From an uncultured delta proteobacterium (GTDB lineage: Bacteria; Myxococcota_A; Polyangia; Polyangiales; Polyangiaceae), in contig CAIOHM010000528.1 in the NCBI GenBank assembly GCA_903858055.1, positions 1-6,426 on the forward strand: a stretch of DNA of 6,426 nt. Reading direction: 5' to 3'. The position numbers and the translations under genes are program-made. Positions 6,292 through 6,426 of the stretch are shown here, piece after piece (position 1 is the stretch's first letter; every line of letters starts with the position of its first letter). The notes below the pieces were generated by a model, which was given only the letters and a program-made list of their open reading frames with translations, did no database searches and had not been told where the DNA came from.

Positions 6292-6426
6292 ATGGGTAGC
6301 GAAGCAAGCAGCGGCTCTGGCCTTCTCGAGCGCATCTCGGCGCTCCAAGACACCAAGCACTACCGTGAGCTCAACTGGCTGGGCACCTTCGAGGACTACC
6401 TCGCCCTCGTGCGCGAGCGGCCCGAG
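6292..6426 (+). CDS. prkA: PrkA-type serine protein kinase, N-terminal fragment (cut by window edge)
   Basis: Forty-five codons are present, from ATG with a good ribosome-binding site, open to the right edge. The peptide starts MGSEASSGSGLLERIS and continues with DTKHYRELNWL (20-30) and GTFEDYLALVRERPE (31-45). This matches the N-terminus of PrkA/YeaG proteins, where a YREL..W.GTF..YL..V.ERPE pattern precedes the AAA-like domain. Full-length members are roughly 640-690 residues, with an AAA-like region and a C-terminal kinase-like domain, and act in stress and starvation responses or sporulation. In many bacteria prkA is followed by a yeaH-like gene and spoVR, which would be expected just beyond the window. 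The start lies only 26 bp from the divergent folK start, so its promoter must overlap the 5' end of folK. A TAGGAT hexamer at 6253-6258 is a possible -10. The assignment rests on about 25 informative residues. Confidence 0.8.
   Translation, partial: MGSEASSGSGLLERISALQDTKHYRELNWLGTFEDYLALVRERPE

Overview
The window is GC-rich throughout (clearly above 65% by eye, with strongly G/C-biased third codon positions), densely packed and Gram-negative in character. It carries a lipobox lipoprotein and ordinary housekeeping genes. The codon style, a HEAT-repeat lipoprotein, a short MoxR ATPase and PrkA together suggest a myxobacterium of the Polyangia type. That assignment is an inference from style, not from a marker gene. 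No mobile element, CRISPR array, tRNA or rRNA is visible.

Layout from left to right. Positions 1-181 are non-coding and hold a 41-bp exact direct repeat (121-bp period) interleaved with a 24-bp near-perfect inverted repeat, directly downstream of a minus-strand gene. Positions 182-1737 are a minus-strand pair: trmB (tRNA m7G46 methyltransferase) followed by a MoxR-family AAA+ ATPase. Across a 77-bp divergent gap, positions 1815-3856 are a plus-strand pair coupled by an ATGA overlap: a CysQ/IMPase-family phosphatase and a DAO-type FAD oxidoreductase related to sarcosine oxidase beta. A 114-bp gap with a candidate promoter leads into a 571-residue HEAT-repeat lipoprotein (3971-5686). It converges on folK (minus, 5705-6265) across 18 bp, with a perfect 8-bp stem hairpin at the junction. 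After a further 26 bp, the first 45 codons of a PrkA-type protein kinase begin at 6292 and run off the right edge.

The genes do not form one obvious system. They cover tRNA modification (trmB), folate synthesis (folK), PAP or inositol phosphate hydrolysis (cysQ-like), amine or amino-acid oxidation (FAD enzyme), AAA+ chaperone activity (MoxR) and stress-type signalling (prkA). I see no convincing new defence, mobile or biosynthetic system. The items most worth a second look are the repeat/hairpin block at the left edge, the coupled CysQ-like/FAD oxidoreductase pair, and the uncharacterised HEAT lipoprotein.
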